Shown: piece after piece, positions 38,501-53,500 of the stretch
Numbering within the stretch: the stretch's first letter is position 1
Layout: every line of letters starts with the position of its first letter
Assembly: GCF_003590095.1 (NCBI RefSeq)
Contig: NW_020800166.1
Coordinates: 1 to 64,000 of the forward strand
Length of the DNA: 64,000 nucleotides
Direction of reading: 5' to 3'
From: Trichoplusia ni
Lineage: Eukaryota; Arthropoda; Insecta; Lepidoptera; Noctuidae
Notes under the pieces: model-generated
What the model saw: the letters and a program-made list of their open reading frames with translations, nothing else
The model's database searches: none
Told to the model about the DNA's origin: nothing
Made by a program: the position numbers and the translations under genes

Positions 38501-41500
38501 TGCTTTCGCAATTGCTTTCTACTGTCAAGTGTGGGAGTTGAAATTCTTCTGGTAATGACTCTATGGTCTGTACGATTGGATTAAAAGATGTGTTAGGCTG
38601 GTTACACATCGATAAGGAAATATTTTTAATGACTCTATCCTACTAATATTATAAACGCGAAAGTTTGTAAATATGGATTTATTTATTTTAATCAATTACA
38701 ACGGTGAAAAACCGTGGATGGTTGTTGCTTGCTCTTTTATATCACCGGCCTAGTCTTTTCCCAACTATGTTGGGGTCGGCTACCAGTCGAACCGATTTCA
38801 ACTAAGTACCAGTGTTTTACAAGGAGCGACTGTCTATCTGACCTCCTCAACCCAGTTACATGAGCAACACTCCTTGGTTAGACTAGTTGTCAGACTTTTC
38901 AGCTTCTGACTACCTTGTTACGACTGTCCAAGATGTAGGAATAACAGCCGGGACCCACAATTTAACGTGCCTTCCGAAACACGGAGGAACTCGTTATGAC
39001 AATGATGGTCACCCATCTACGGACCAACCGCGTCAAGCATAGCTTAACCTGTGATCGATTCACTTATGCGGTTATAGCTTAGCTACGAGCTCCCCTGCTT
39101 GCTCTTTAACGTATAACCAAGATTGTCACATCGGATAGTAGTTTTTATCCCGATTTTATGTTCCCGTGGGATGATTTTTGCTTTTTAGCAGGCGGGTTAC
39201 AACTATTGTTTTTAAGTGTCAGTTTATTTGACCATACAAATCTCAGTAACCACTGCTTCATACTGAGGTATTTTGTGAATGCGAGTGAAACCGGGGCCTC
39301 AACTAGTATTGGGTATTGAATCTATAACTTTGAAGTGGCTCAATAGGCCACTGACAATAACTTCGGACTAACTTTAGCTGCGATAGATTTCATACTTCAA
39401 TTGACAATTGGTACAATACTACTGACACCATTTCAACTGACGTCACAATTTGTTTTTATCATATTTATTTTTTACTCCCATGTTTTAGAATTAAATTACA
39501 CTGCTGGGCATAGGCCTCCCCTTTCTCGTGCCAATTTCTACGGTCCTGTGCTAGCCTTATCCAGACTCGACCCGAGACCTTTATTATGTCATCGACCCAT
39601 CTGGCTCACAAATCTATATCTATACTAATATATAAAGCTGAAGAGTTTGTTTGTTTGAACGCGCTAATCTCGGGAACTACTGGTTCGAATTGAAAAATTC
39701 TTTTTTTGTTGACGAGACCATTTATCAAGGAAGGCTATAGGCTATATAACATCACGCTGCCACTGATAGGAGCGAAGATACAATGGAAAATGTGGAAAAA
39801 CGGGGAAAATTCTAACCACGTGGACGAAGTCGCGGGCAACAGCTAGTCACATATACACAGACACCCAGATTCAGGACAAGCATTCGTGGATCTCATAAAT
39901 GCTTAATATTACATTACTGTTCTGCTCCTATTAATCATAGCGTCATGGTACAGGTATTGCATCCTCATACATACCTACAATATACATTGATAGAATTACA
40001 GACCATAACAGAAAATAAATACTAATTAAAAAGGTACACCAAAAAGTTTACATTTCTTTTTCAATCGTAAGTTTGTAACCGGCCTAACATCGTCGCATTG
40101 ACACGTATCTGACTAATGGAAACAAGCTTTATTTTTTTACTTTTAATTAATAACAATGTTTTTAATCTGTGGTTTCATTGATAAAGCCCTGTAGCGTAAC
40201 GGGTGTCGAAATAGTTTTTACTGTTAGAGTTAAGGTGCGTTTCTGTGGAAAACGAACGTTTGATGTCTAACAGATCGCGTGTATTTACCATATTTATAAG
40301 ACTTAACGTCGTATAACCCTTAAATTCCTAACGACCTTTGTAATTTACCTATGTTAAAAAAGCTTTGTATGAAAAATTGGGTTAACCATGCATATAATTA
40401 AAAAACATAGTGAAATCTTTCAGAGGAGCTCGTGGCTGTGCTATAACCGCATACGTGATTCGATCGCAGGTTAAGCTATGTTTGACACGGTTGGTCTGTA
40501 GATGGGTGACCATCTTTGTAGCGAATTCCTCCGTGTTTCGGAAGGCACGTTAAATTGTGGGTCCCGGCTGTTATTCCTACATCTTTGACAGTCGTTACAG
40601 GTAGTCAGTCTAACCAAGGGGTGTCTTGTTGCCTAGGTAACTGGGTTGAGGAGGTCAGATAGGCAGTCGCTTCTTGTAAAACACTGGTACTCAGCTGAAG
40701 CCGGTTGGACTGGTAGCCGACCCCAACATAGTTGGGAAAAGGCTAGGCCGATGATGAGTAAAATCTTTCAGATCTCACAACTTTTTACGGCTTGACCGAT
40801 TTTTATCAAAACTGTCTTAGAATACTCGCACATTATTCAAAACAATCTAAATTAAATTGAGCCAAACCAGTTTCCTTTTTCCACTGTTTAAATCCGCTTG
40901 TTCGGTCGCACGCACGGAAACGCTCCTTAAACCCGATGGTTCCGATTAAAATAGATACCGTATGATTTAAAAGTGATAGCCATTTGTTTTCGAGAGATTT
41001 CTATAAAGTAATTAACGTTTTTGTTTATTTGTTCTCGTATCGGATGCGTTTTAATTAATGTTGTGTGAGTTTTACTAGTTTTGGGAAGAAGGCATCAAGA
41101 TTACGTATTTTTTTGGATTTTTGTCGAGTTAAAAGGCTATTAAGCTTTGTTTTTTTCATTTTAACTGCTGGTTTTTTTCTGTATATGTAACGTTAGTTTC
41201 CGATTTTTTTAGAACAGCTTATGTATGGGTTCTGCTTCCGTTAATGTCGATCATAGTGGCTAATAATAAACTTAATTTGTCACCGCCTGCCAATTTATTT
41301 ACATCACCATGTGTAGAGAGGCAGGTGCCATAGTTTACCGGATAATTTAAGGAACTGGTCCACGTAACAATGTCTCATATATATTATAATAGTCTAATTG
41401 ATTTTACACACATACTTGCAATAGTTCTGCATCTACTTTGGATTCTTCATGTCTGTTCTCCCATAGAGCAGAGGTGAATGATCTTTAGTAGATGCCCCAT

Positions 41501-44500
41501 CACTTTGTAGATTAAAGTTCTCAAGAAGGCATCTGCACGTTGGACCTGTGTCCCCGTTCACGCCTTTAAAAAGGACCGGGTCTCTTCGCATGAAGTTAAC
41601 CCGTGAATGAAAAGAGAAACTTAATTAAATAATGCAAAGGTTTATTCACGCGTATCTATCTTGTCATGATTAAGGACTCCGGTTGGGTCCGAAACTAGTC
41701 GGGCTATCCCCTTAAATACGTGTGCGTAAATCGTTGCATCCTTTAGGTATCAAACGTACACACGTAGGTAAGTACTTTATTATAAAATATTGAGACTGTC
41801 CTTTTCTAATTGTATCACAAGCGGTTGAGATCTTAAGCCGTATTCGTTTAACATGTTGACAGATAGGTATATATACTTGTGCATCTATCGAATAAAGCTA
41901 AAAAAAGATTGCTCCTATATTCTTAATAAGAAGACATTTTTAAGAAAACAAATATTTCATAAACCCAAGAAATTCCTTTACTACCATAAATTTACTTTAC
42001 ATAAACACCTAACCAGCATTTTTCGCATAATCAATATTTTCAATACAACCCCGAAAAACAGCCGCCATCTTGCGTCGTTTTCCCGCCCTTAACAGATAAT
42101 AAATTATTATGCGCGCAACTAAACGCGAGCATCTCAATGACAGCTCGTCGACCAGAGACAATGGGCATAGATTAGAGATGGCAGGTGTTGGAATCAACTG
42201 TCAGCTATCAAAAATTGTGATTAATATTTTAAAGGGCCTTGAAGATTATTTTTTCAAGGTTTTTTTTTCAGTATTTTGCTGTTTTGTTAACGGTAGTTAT
42301 CGTAGAGTTTAGTAAGCTTTTGTCTGGAATACTTTTTTGTTATTTTCGTCACTATTTTGTGTAAAATAAATCCTTATAACCAGTAAATAATTCTAATCTC
42401 GAATAAAATAGAAAACAGTGTCATCAATTTTTGATAAATAAAAAAAAAGTTTTTTTGCGTGTATCACTCGCGGTGATGATAATCCTTCTAATATCTCATA
42501 GGTACATCAAAATCTGTTAAGGCTTTTACAAGTTTTGGTCAAACAATTTTGGCATCATCATCATCATCAGCCCATATTCGTCCACTGGACATAGGCCTCC
42601 CCAATCACACGCCATTGAGATCTGTCTTCGGCTGCTCGCATCCAGCTCCTGCCAGCCATCTTGCGCAGATCATCACCATTTTAGCATCGGTTTCACCAAA
42701 CCCATGTAGGAAGTGTAAGAAAAAAGGTTTTTCTATTTGCTACGGAACCTAACAGCCAGATTATTGTCCCCTCCCTACCTGTTAACTGGCAAAGAGTTGT
42801 GAGCAGTCAGCAGCCTGTGCAGGTGACCGCCTTGTGCAGGCCTATTGTCATGCTAGACTATTATGGACATGGCTTTAGATATTTTTTTTTGGTATTTTTT
42901 GGATTTATATCAATTCAGGTTTAAGTTAAATTTGAGTACCGACTTATCTTAAAAAACGTTAAAAGCCCTCCAATTTAATCCGTAAATTTAACATAACCCT
43001 AGAGTCTTTAACGTGCAAGAATGAGATATTTTAAGTCCTGTTTTTAAAAAGCTGCTCGTCCCCATTTCTAACGCCTTTTACGATCCTTGATAATTACAAC
43101 TAGGTGTTGCGTACGACTTTATTCGTGTGGTTATTAACACATAAGTAAGGTATAATTAGTGTGTTCAACCAAACAAACTCTTCAGTTCTAGGCACTACAC
43201 TATATTAATAACACTAAAGCCAAACTGACTCATCATATTCATATTACCTAATGGAAAAATATTCAAAAAATTGAACCTACTTACTGGAATATCCACACAA
43301 AACTATCGTAGTTAAAAACCGGTGAAGTATGATTCGCGAGACTGACTCTATTGAAACTTAAGACAATAGCTAAACAAGAAGGCACGTCAGAGCGATGTTT
43401 TAGATGATACAAATATCACCTTTAACTGTCGTTTACGAAGATTTTACTAGTATTTTGGTAACGTTAATTGCTAATGTCGTCCTGGGCCCCGATTCTGCTA
43501 TTTTACAACGGCCGATGAATGAATGGCAATTGAATTAAATTTGAAATTATTCCTATTCTCTTAAGCATTTTGCCAATACAATAATTGGAACTTAATTGTA
43601 TTGACCTTGAGTGTACCGTCCCGTACTGAATTTCCAATTATTGTGTAGAAAAATGCTTTCAAAGAGAATACGAAAATTGTAATTTTGAGCCAAATTTCAT
43701 TGATTCATCGGCCATTGTGAATAGCAGAATCGGGGCCCTAGTATTTTGGTAACATGAATTGCTAATGTCGTCCTGGCCTTGCGGTTTAATGAATGGATTT
43801 GGATACTCGAGGCGCAGGTTAGATCCCAACGCAGGCAAGAACCAATTTAACTTTTTTAAGTAACATGTACTTTTTTTAGTTTTTACTGTGAGGAAACTTG
43901 TTTTTTTTTAATTTTTATAATTTGCAATTGACAGCTGAGCGGTCGTGGCTATGTTCAAAATGAAGGTTTTGAGCATTGATCACCACGCTAACTTCCTGCG
44001 GGGGATTTTAGATTTCTATATTTCTAATCTAGGTTTCCTCACGGTGGCTTTCTAGACCGTTTGTCAGCAGTGCCTTAAATTAGTAAACAAACTATTAGCT
44101 CATCACACAAACATTTGCTACACACGTCCTCGTGTATAGCACTCTGGGCGTCTACTAACCAACAGGTCAGCAAAATATGATAAAGACACTCAAAAGAGCA
44201 CACAGCGACTTATAGAACTGGTCCAAAGTTTAATGTAACCAATAGTATGAAAATAATATCATAATTCAATTCACAAACTAGGCTTTGAGCCAAATATTTC
44301 GATCGCCAGTAAAGCTCTCACAAAAAACAATAAATCCAACATTTGTGAATGCTTTAGAGATCCATATATCAAGTGATGCGATAAATATGCTTATTTATAA
44401 TAGGCTAGATAGAAAGACATGTTTATTCTTTCAATTATTTTTAATGGTATCCGAATTGTGTTTCATTGCACTTACTTTAGCTAGCCATTTTACTTGCGTG

Positions 44501-47500
44501 CCAATTATCACGGCTAAAGCAAGAAAAAATGTTCACCCGTTTAGGAGTTGGAGGCCACAGACAGACACACAGAGCAGTTGAACTTATAATACCCCCCTTA
44601 GAAAGGGGCTTATGATCTTGAAATGGCGGGACCAATTTTAACAGAATATGTCTCAGAACCACCGCCAATAACTATAAACCCGAAAGTTTGATATTTGTTC
44701 CTCTTTCGCACAAAAATCACTGAATCGATTTAGACAAAACTTGGTACACTGATAGTTTATAACCAGGATTAACATAAAGCGCTTTCATCCCAATTTTATT
44801 TTTCTGTGGGATCGTTTTCGCTTTTTAGTGACCTAAACAGCTATTTTTAAATAAAAGAAGCACCAGAGTAACTTCTTTTTTAAATTACATTGTTGTATCA
44901 CTTGATCAATAAAAATGCGGAAATAAGTATGTAACAGTGTTTGCATGTATGCGTGTTTGTTTGTTACCTCTTCACTCCCAAACGCGTGAGTCAATTTCAA
45001 TAAATTTTGGTATGAAGATAGCTGGTTACAGGTAGTCAGAAGCTGAGAAAGTCTGACAACCAGTCTAACTAAGGGATATCGTGTTGCCCAAATAACTGGG
45101 TTGAGGAGGTCAGATAGGCAGTCGCTCCTTGTAAAACACTGGTACTTAGCTGAATCCGGCTAGACTGGAAGCTGACCCCAACATAGTTGGGAAAAAGAGC
45201 GATGAAAGAGGCACTTGTATACGAAACCAACCTACATAGTAAGATTTTCTTTTAAAATTAGTGAAATACATCAGCGCAGTCTTTCATACAATGTAAAGAC
45301 TCATTAAAATACAAATAAAACGCGGCCTTACGCAATACATACATATTAACTTTATGACCTGTATTGAAAACGAAATATACTTACGTTTTATTTCTTCAAT
45401 ACAATATTTTACAGTAAAACAGTTTGTTGTATTTCCAATAAGAGGCCACATTTCCTAATATTGAACTCTACTCAGTACCTTAATGGAAAATTCAAAATCT
45501 ATGTAGGTATTCATTTAGGATTCGAATTCGAGATTTCCGATAACCAACGAGGCAATAGGGATGACGACAATTTTTTTTTGCAGAGCAATGGATACGTATT
45601 TTTTTATTTGTCCCGCAAACATAAATTGACCGAATTACAGTGAATGAAACTTACGCGTGACGTCACGATTGAGTATAAATTGTACCATATCGTTACGTCA
45701 AGCCCCCTCTCCTGAACTTTAAAGCAGTTAATCTTTGTCATTTCTAGTTTTTCTGAAAAAGGAAAAAATACGTGTCCCATACTTTTCAATGATCTAACTG
45801 AAGGACTAATCAGATTTTTTCTTTTTATAACCAGTCATCATCCTTATTCTTTAAATATACGTTAAATTCTGATCAGTACTCAATCATGAAACACACTGGA
45901 GTTTGCAAATTGTCTAGTACTCAAAATCAAAAGTTTTTATTTCAAGTAGGCACTTTTAATCGTTACAATGATGACTCTAGTTGTCTCTACTCATAATACA
46001 AGTTTACTTAGCTTAAAACTAGATGGCGCTGTCTAGATTTATATAGGGGAGGACGACCAAAGAAACGATGGATGGATTTGGTAAAAGACGATATGGCTGT
46101 TAAGAGTGTTTCTTGTGAGATGACGTCAGATAGAAAGGTATGGCAGCAATAGCACCGACTACCAATAAAATAATTGGGATAAGGGCAGGGGAATGATGTA
46201 AAATCATTCTCTACTATATTGTTGTTGGTCCAAGCCCAGGGCCACAAGTCTGCAAAGTATTTACAATGGCCGATAAATTAATGAAAATTTGTTTAAACTG
46301 ACACTTTCCGTATTCTCTTAAGCATTTTTTCTCACACAATAATTGGAATTTCGGACGGTACACTCAAAGTCATAACAATGAATTTTCAGTTATTGTCTTG
46401 GCAAAATGCTTAAGTGAAAACGAATAGTTTTAAATTTAATCCAATTGCCATTCATTCATCGGCCATTATAAATAGCAGAATCGGCGCCCTGAATGTACAG
46501 GCTAATATTATCTATATCTATACTTCTATACTACTAATATATAAAGCTGAAGAGTTTGTTTGTTTGTTTAAACGCGCTAATCTCGGAAACTACTGGTCCA
46601 AATTGAAAAAATATTTTCGTGTTGAATAGACCATTCATCAAGGAAGGCTTTATTAGGCTATAAGCCATCACGCTGCGACTCATAGGAGCGAAAATACAAT
46701 TGAAAATGTGAATAAAACAGGAGAGGTATAAATCATAAGTTATATCTTCTACCCACGGGGACGAAGTCGCGGGCAACAGCTAGTTTACTATACGTAGCAT
46801 GAAAAAAAACAATTACTTTTTCAGCCATCTAATACTTCTAAGAAGCAAAGAGTTTCATACGAAATAGTTTTATTTACGTTTCGAGACTCGTATGACTTAT
46901 GACGTCACACGCGAATCTGCCGGATCTGTGGTTTTACTGGAAAACATGTGCTTTTCCAATTTTCTAAGTAATTATAATGATTAAGGAGAACAAATATTAT
47001 TTCTATAAAATTCTAGCTGTTGCTCGCGGGCCCTCGCGCTACATATTGAAAATGATTCCTCGGGAACATAAATAAATAATAAATTCGGACAACATCACAT
47101 ACATTGTTCTGAACCTAAAGTAAGTTGCTAAAGCACTTGTGTTATGGAATTCAGATACAACGAAGGTACCACAAACACCCAGACCCGAGACAATGTAGAA
47201 ATATGATTTTTTCAATGACCCGACCGGGGATCGAACCCGGGAGCTCAGAGTTAGCGACACCTTGAAACCGGTGCGTACGCCACTCGACCACGGAGGTCGT
47301 CGAAAATAAACATAAAACATATCATAATATAATAAACATAAGATAAAATAAAGAAAAAAATATTATATGCTATGTGTTAATCGTGGTTATAAACTATCAG
47401 TGTCCCAAGGTTCGTCTAGATCACTCAGTGGGTTTTGCCTGAACAAGGCACAAACATACAAAACTTTGCGTTTTAATATTAGTACAATAAAGAAACACAT

Positions 47501-50500
47501 AATAGGGATGATGACATTTTTTTTTTTGCAGTATCCGTCTTGTAGTTTTTTGTATAATAATGGATACGTATTTTTAAAATTGTCCCGCAAACATGAATTT
47601 ACCAAATTACAGTGAATGAAACTTACGCGTGACGTCACGATGGAGTATAAATTTTACTCTATCGTTACGTCACCCCCTCTCCTAAACTTTAAAGCAGTTA
47701 ATCTTTGTCAATTCTAGTTTTTCTGAAAAAGGAAAAAATACGTGTCTCATACTTTTCAATGATCTAACTGAGGGACTAATGAGATTTTTTCTTTTTATAC
47801 CCATTCATCATCCTTATTAGAACGTTTATAAAGCCGAAAACATACTTATTTATATTTAAACATTCAAAATTATAAAACGACTGCTGTACGGTAACTGGGC
47901 GCAGTTAACTATTTAAGTTGTAACTACGTTTTAACGTTGCAACTGCACGTGGTTGTTAAACTGTGATATTATAATTACAATGTTATTGTTATTTATTTCT
48001 AGATCAAAGATGAGAGTCTTAATTTACGTTTATTGTCATAATAAAAGATTATCTTTGTTAACATAAATAATTGTTTACAAGTTATAATAATACTAGCTGT
48101 TAATCGCGGCTTTGCTTGCCTGGATAGGGAGATGGAATTTTCTCTGCTACATATCACATAATTAAAGGATTCAACAAAGAAAAATTGTTAGGTACAAGGT
48201 GCACAATGTTTCAACGCTAAGATCGATCTTTTACAGCCAACCTTTGGATGGACTTCCCACAGTAAGAGCCAGATTCTTTCTGTTATAGCTGCAATAATAT
48301 TACACCTCCTTAACAAAGTTGGGTGAATGCAGCTTATTTGACAATACGAAGTGTCAGCTATCTCCATGCAAAATTTCATCGAAATCGAACTAGCCGTTTG
48401 TGCGTAAGGAGATAACATACAAACAATGTACTCGTATACTTTACGGGATGTTATCACTGTTATTCGGTTAGTAACACTTACCAAAAGCAAAAAACTATGT
48501 TTTTTTTGTACGAGATCCAGGTTCGATTCCAACGCAAGCAATTGGTATATAATACATGGTTATTATATTGTGTGATCAGTATTATCATATTATATGGTAT
48601 GGTCACTAGTACACACAATTATAGTGTATTGGCCAAAAAAAAACTGCTTAGTCGGTCAGACAAATTAAAAAAAAAATTGGACACCTAACTTTTTAATGAT
48701 ATGTTAAAATGAACAATACTTACCTACTCAATAATATTTTGGAAATCTGATTGACGTAGATACGAAACAGATTTATATTATTAGATTTAGTCAAATACCC
48801 TATAGTAATATAGAGTCATCTTTAAAATCAAATTAGACAAATAAATGACAATCAAATTCGCTTGCTCAGCTATTAGCGTTATTTTTACTCGGCATAGACT
48901 AAAGATACAGACCTAAGTTTAGTTTTAAAAATAGTTGTCTATGCGTGCCAAGACATAGTGGCGTGATGTCGTTAGTCTATTTTAAATGACATTCAAATTT
49001 TCAGTTGGTAAGCGGAACCATGAAGTAGGGATTTTAAAAATGTAGTTTTTTTTTTGACATTTTGTGAAATCTAGAAATATAGGTTAGTTTGAACTGCCAG
49101 AGATTTTTTTAAACCTATTTTTAAACGCGAAATAAGTATATTATTTTGTGCGCCCCTATTATAATATTTATTTATTTGGAAGAATCATTATTCTTTCAAA
49201 GTGTGTGCAGTAGAGGGAGGCGAAGGAATTGTTTTCTTCTTAGTTTCCTTCTTTTTCTGATTAATCCCGTTTCGGATTCTAAGATAGTCAATCATGTCTC
49301 TTGAGTCGTGGGAAGTTGGGACACACCAAGTTAAAGTGTTTAACTGTAGATTGACAATCAATACCTGCCTTAGCAACAAAAAAAAAAGATGGATCGCTGT
49401 TTACAACAAATTACTGTAGTTATTATCATTAAAACTAATTTTCGATAGCTGCCAAGTAGTGCCAAGATTTTGGCATTATCAACATAAAAACTCAGTGACC
49501 GAAAAATTGAATAGAAACAATATTTGAAGTAGAATGCTTTGAGTTTAAAACTATTTTTTTTAATAAGAACCGGTCAAGCTTGGCGGAAGCTGGATGCGAG
49601 CAGCCGAAGATAGATCTCGATGGCGTGATATTGGGAAGGCCTATGTCCAGTGGACGAATATGGGCCGATGATGATGATGATGATGAAGCTTATAACATCG
49701 GCAACAGACGCAACAGTACGTCATCCGCGAATATTTCAGCTGCCTAGCTACAATAGTTTATGTCAAACAGCCCTTTGACAGACGGACAGAGATCGGAGCT
49801 AGTTACGTTTAACCCTTTGATTCAAACCTTCAACACTCATATGAATATTTAGCTGTATCGATCAAATGACTATCCTAAAAAATAATCAACAATGCTCCTC
49901 AACTTGTGCATTAAAACACTCATTCTCCTATATATACCTACTTTACAAATTCAATAAAAAAATTCATTGAAAAACAACACTATAATATACTTATCTCTAG
50001 TCGCCATGAATCTTAAGGAACCCTAATCAATTGTTTACATGATTGAGCCGCAGCTGCCAACGGACGAGTTCCGTATATCTATCTGGCACTGACCGAGTCC
50101 GTCTAATTATAGCACATAGGTGTACAGGTAAGGAATTCATTTCGTTTCTATCGTTAAATATTAAACTTATTTAACTATTAGAAATTAAGTGTTTGTCTTA
50201 ACTGTGTTTTGTCGTAGTCTCATGGTCTAGTGGTTAGAGACCCCGACTGCTATACCGGAGGTCGTGGGTTCGAATCCCGTTCAGGACAAATGTTTTTGTG
50301 ATGAGCACGATCACTTGTTCTGTGTTTCGGTGTATTTTATCTATATTATGTATGTATTTAGAAATATATGTTTGTTTATCAGTTGTCTAGTACTCATAAT
50401 ACAAGCTCTGCTTAGTTTGAGACTATTATATAATTATTGAAAATTGTGTTTTTTAGAGTTTCATGCTGTATTACCAAGACTGCACTGTCTGTCTATCTGT

Positions 50501-53500
50501 CCGTCCATCTGTTACCAGGCTGTATCTCACCAAAACGAGACCTGTATGTCTGAAAAAATCATTTCCCATACATCACTCTTCTATACACATTGATTCAAAT
50601 ATTGTTTAACATACACCTCTGATACAATGCTATATCACAGCTAATGTAATGGGATAATGTGCAGCGACCACAAACCGCAAGAGACCTGCGCTTGCGCCAC
50701 AAATTAGACAAATGAAGGTCTTACTAGCTATATAAGCAAGTATGAACAGAGAGGCAACAATCTTTATTATTGAATGAAAGCTCATGATTAAGGACTCTGG
50801 TTGGGTCCGAAACTAGTCGGGCGATCCCGATAAATAAGCGTGAGTAAACCATTGTTGACTGCAACACCCGAATGGTTGAGGTCATCACGCCAAAGCTTCT
50901 GCGTGCGACATGACGTAGCCTCGCGTGGGACAATCATTTGTGTGATCCACGAATGCTTCTCCTGAGTCTGGGTGTCTTTGTGCGTGTGCCTTGAATGTCT
51001 GTGAATCCCCAGCGACATAAAGATTGAATTCCTCAGTGAGGAAGTCGAAAAAGTCGATCAAGAAGAAGAAAATACAAAGTTCTTTAAGTATTACATCGAC
51101 CATGGACTCGAAAAAAGAATTATGACACCCATAGGCCGAAAATGGTTTATAATGAATTTTTTTGGATGAGAAATTTTCAAATGACTTCTTAGACTTTTGC
51201 TGACTCAAATGGTCCATGTGCAAACCATGTTCCTATATTTTGCTCAAAGCTTACCTACATCGCCGAAGTTTAAAATAATTCCATCTTACAATCCCATAGT
51301 TAAGATAACTACAGTGCGGCATTCCAATCTAAACGCAAATAAATTGCCTGAACGTTGCGACCAAAGTTCACAACAGTTAAAATTATCGCAGAAATAATAG
51401 CAAAGAAAACGTCAGTTTAAATTAACGGGAGGTTAACGATGTGGGCAGTTTGAAATTCTCAGTAATTGATGGTAAGTTTTTGTATAATTCCTTGTATGTC
51501 TTTTGAAAATATTTTATTATTCCAAAAACTCACTACTTCTTAATAATAATCTCAGCTTATAGGCGTCCCACGGTTGAGAACAACCTCTTGCCATACAGGA
51601 AGATTCGAGTATTGATCACCACGCAAGCTCACTGCGGGCAATTTCAGATTCCAATATTTGGAATACAGGTTTCCGAACAATGTTTTTTTCTTCATTGTTT
51701 GTTAAAGGAAGCCTTAGCACATTTTTAGTCATATGCGTGGTATGCACACTCCCAAATAATCTTACAGAATGATTTGCAAAAGTATTTCCAAGATCGGTTC
51801 AGTAGATCCTGAGATTACCCCTTAAAACATTATAAACTCATAAATAATATTCGTTTAGAATTATACATCATCATCATGATCAGCCCATATTCGTCCACTG
51901 GACATAGGCCTCCCCAATCGTTCGCCATTGAGATCTATCTTCTGCTCGCATCCAGCATAAATTATACATACAATATGTATATGTATATGAAAATATATGC
52001 AGAACTTTGCGTTGCATGAACACATTACATCATTGAGCGTTAGCTACAAATTATGCCGACAGCAATTTTTCGGGCACTCGTCCAATTTGACTGTTGTCTT
52101 AGTAACACTACTGCATTATAAAATATTTATTGAGAGCTGTTGTTAATATTTATTTGTTTGATTTGAAACAAGGGTAAGCTTGCATTGAATTAAATAGAAA
52201 TTGGAAGAAAACGTTAGAGGTTCGGTTGTGCAGGGATCTTGTAGTTGGGTGGATAGACAAAAATGTAAAGTTCTCGGGATAGACAGAAATGTATAATATA
52301 TGTATTTTCGTTTCCTTTGGACACACTAAGCTTAAGGTGTTTTTGGAATTCAGGAGTTGCAATGATGAATGATTGCAATGATCCCACTAATACACAAATC
52401 TTACCATACATTTCTAGAAACTTCTACTCTTATTAAAGCAACGTAAACGGATCTTGAAAACACATTCCTAGCTACGCATTCCCACGAAACATTGTATTGC
52501 CCAGTAACCTAAGAGTGTTGAAGGTCAAATAGCTAGGCGTTCCATAAAATCCTATTTTCGGCTAGATTTAGTAATAGACTTTGACCAAAACACTTACTTT
52601 TAGAAATGACTAGCACAAACTAACTGAGTATCGTGCAAAACAAGGAAATATTTCAAATACTTATCGTTTACGATCATGCTAAAATTTCTACAACCAATCA
52701 CACGGATATAGTAAGAATGTTTTATTGAAATAAGACTTTATAGTTTGCTGATAAGGCTTAATTTACAAGATACCGTTTCGGGATATGCGCGTTTGATTGT
52801 AAGCGTATCGGTGATCTATTTTAGTCAGATCTGTATGTTATTGTGACATTTGTGTTGTAGCGAAAAATGTGTGAGCGACGAGAAAAATGTTTTAATTAAT
52901 TGTATAATTATTATTTTAAAATTGATCAAGTGCTAGTCGGTTTTTCAGTATTGAAAATTGTGCAAAATAGTTTTAAGAATAATAAATTTTCCAACAAATG
53001 GGTCATTTTGTCTGGAGATATCTGACACTGTGGATTAAAAGATAGGCTATTTACCCGACTACGCCTAGAGAACATTGTTACACGATATCCACGCGAGGAA
53101 ACCCGCAGGTTATCACTAGTTTCACATAATAATTATATTATTTTATATACATATGTATATTGTGTATATTTATGGGTGAAAGTTGACGCGGAACGAGAAG
53201 ATAGATAAGAAAGTAGTTAATTAGTTTATCAATGGAGATGTAAATTCAATAATAATTTATTGCATCTTTTGTCCTTGAGATAATACCTAACCTTGAAGTT
53301 ACGTAATAACTAATAAGTATAAAATAAAAACTTAAAACTGTGCTTCTGTTTAAAGAAAATCTGTCAATAAACCATTTTTTTTTAATTTTTGTATAATTGT
53401 AGTTAAATAGATGTGTTAAATAAATATGAATTAGTAAGGAAATAAGGGAAAAGTAAAGGAATTTAATCCCTGCGTCGCGGAGGAAAACAACATTTGAGTC

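Noticed and set aside
48188..48541. 117-codon minus-strand frame
   Set aside because: Lies in a degenerate Helitron-like repeat; no protein motif.
50221..50290. functional tRNA gene (Glu/Asp-like)
   Set aside because: Box A and B are good but the acceptor and anticodon stems do not pair, and a SINE body follows; it is a SINE head.
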